A DNA stretch of 29,455 nucleotides, from the NCBI GenBank assembly GCA_028717785.1, contig JAQUND010000018.1, positions 1 through 29,455 of the forward strand. The letters are read 5' to 3'. This stretch comes from Candidatus Nanoarchaeia archaeon (GTDB taxonomy: Archaea > Nanoarchaeota > Nanoarchaeia > SCGC-AAA011-G17 > JAFCDX01). Below, in pieces: positions 28,962 to 29,455 of this stretch. Each line of letters opens with the position of its first letter. The first letter of the stretch is position 1. The position numbers were made by a program, and so were the translations under genes. The notes beneath the pieces are model-generated. The model had not been told where the DNA came from. It worked only from the letters and a program-made list of their open reading frames with translations, and searched no databases.

Positions 28962-29455
28962 ATGGGAATTTATAAATATATTAAAGAATCTTGGAAGGGC
29001 GTACGAAATAGAGATCTATGGCAGGAACGTCTAATTAGATGGAGACAAGAACCTGCAGTTGTTAAGATAGAAAACCCAACAAGATTAGATAGAGCAAGAT
29101 CATTAGGTTATAAAGCTAAAACTGGTTTTATTATAGCAAGAGTAAGAGTATTAAGAGGTGGAAGAAAAAGATTAAAGATTAGACATGGTAGAAGAAGTAA
29201 ACATAATGCTAGAAAAAAGATTTTAGGTAAAAATTATCAATTAGTTGCTGAAGAAAGAGCAAATAAAAATTTTATTAATATGGAAGTTTTAAACAGTTAT
29301 TATGTTGCACAAGATGGTAAACATTATTGGTATGAAGTAATTTTAGTTGATCCTGAAAGACCAGAAATTAAAGCTGATTCAAGAATAAGTTGGATATGTT
29401 CAGGTAAAAATAGAGGTCGTGTTTTTAGAACTTTAACATCTGCAGGAAGGAGAAG
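28962..29455 (+). CDS. rpl15e: Ribosomal protein L15e (3' truncated by window edge)
   Basis: The start and 164 codons are visible: MGIYKYIKESWKGVRNRDLW, ERLIRWRQEPAVVKIENPTR, LDRARSLGYKAKTGFIIARV, GRKRLKIRHGRRSKHNARKK, DPERPEIKADSRISWICSGK and NRGRVFRTLTSAGRR. This is the archaeal/eukaryotic large-subunit protein L15e (eL15), which has no bacterial homologue and so confirms an archaeal chromosome. It is very basic, as expected for rRNA binding. About 20 or more residues remain beyond the right edge. Confidence 0.97.
   Translation, partial: MGIYKYIKESWKGVRNRDLWQERLIRWRQEPAVVKIENPTRLDRARSLGYKAKTGFIIARVRVLRGGRKRLKIRHGRRSKHNARKKILGKNYQLVAEERANKNFINMEVLNSYYVAQDGKHYWYEVILVDPERPEIKADSRISWICSGKNRGRVFRTLTSAGRR

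Overview
The window is a strongly AT-rich, gene-dense piece of an archaeal chromosome. The archaeal markers are transcription factor E, the PCNA-binding repair protein NreA, ribosomal protein L15e, a tandem Lrp/AsnC regulator, and tRNA genes with bulge-helix-bulge introns. Many genes have a TATA box about 25 bp before the start codon, which implies leaderless mRNAs. Two aminoacyl-tRNA synthetases (LeuS, AlaS) are of bacterial type. Together with a membrane protein resembling the archaeosortase family and coding sequences that are mostly small and often unrecognisable, this suggests a DPANN lineage (Pacearchaeota/Woesearchaeota-like). The taxonomy is inferred, not proven.

Layout. 1-3063: an unidentified gene tail, a DedA protein and a likely archaeosortase (minus), divergent from a large PKD-containing surface protein. 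3065-5087: an accessory patch with an AbrB-like/nucleotidyltransferase fusion, a frameshifted small ORF behind it, and a divergent Fic protein. Both have palindromic sites placed on their promoters. 5092-6804: tRNA-Cys with one intron, a LemA / zinc-ribbon / TPM operon, and tRNA-Arg(TCT) with two introns. 6781-7623: a LAGLIDADG homing-endonuclease gene whose 3' end runs into tRNA-Arg. 7671-9099: an unrecognised three-gene operon (winged helix, secreted/membrane protein, winged helix plus membrane anchor). 9188-11942: a small ORF and leuS. 12017-14591: a Tat-signal YkuD protein, a Cys-rich lipoprotein and a C-terminally anchored surface protein.

14606-17931: a tandem Lrp regulator, two orphan genes and a second LAGLIDADG protein that shares a 56-bp promoter/leader element with the first. 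17904-20908: nreA and two HExxH proteins. 20946-23427: a lipoprotein cyclophilin, a U32 protein and a small zinc-ribbon protein. 23458-26117: a short AlaS divergent from a LamG lipoprotein, both apparently served by one palindromic TATA box. 26112-29455: two coiled-coil proteins, TFE, an M50 peptidase, a small membrane protein and the start of L15e.

The most unusual items are the shared element upstream of both LAGLIDADG genes, the overlap of the homing-endonuclease ORF with a two-intron tRNA, the operator architecture in the NTase/Fic patch, the symmetric leaderless divergent promoter at alaS, and the unknown 7671-9099 operon. No rRNA gene, CRISPR array or insertion sequence was seen. No gene-free stretch exceeds 300 bases.
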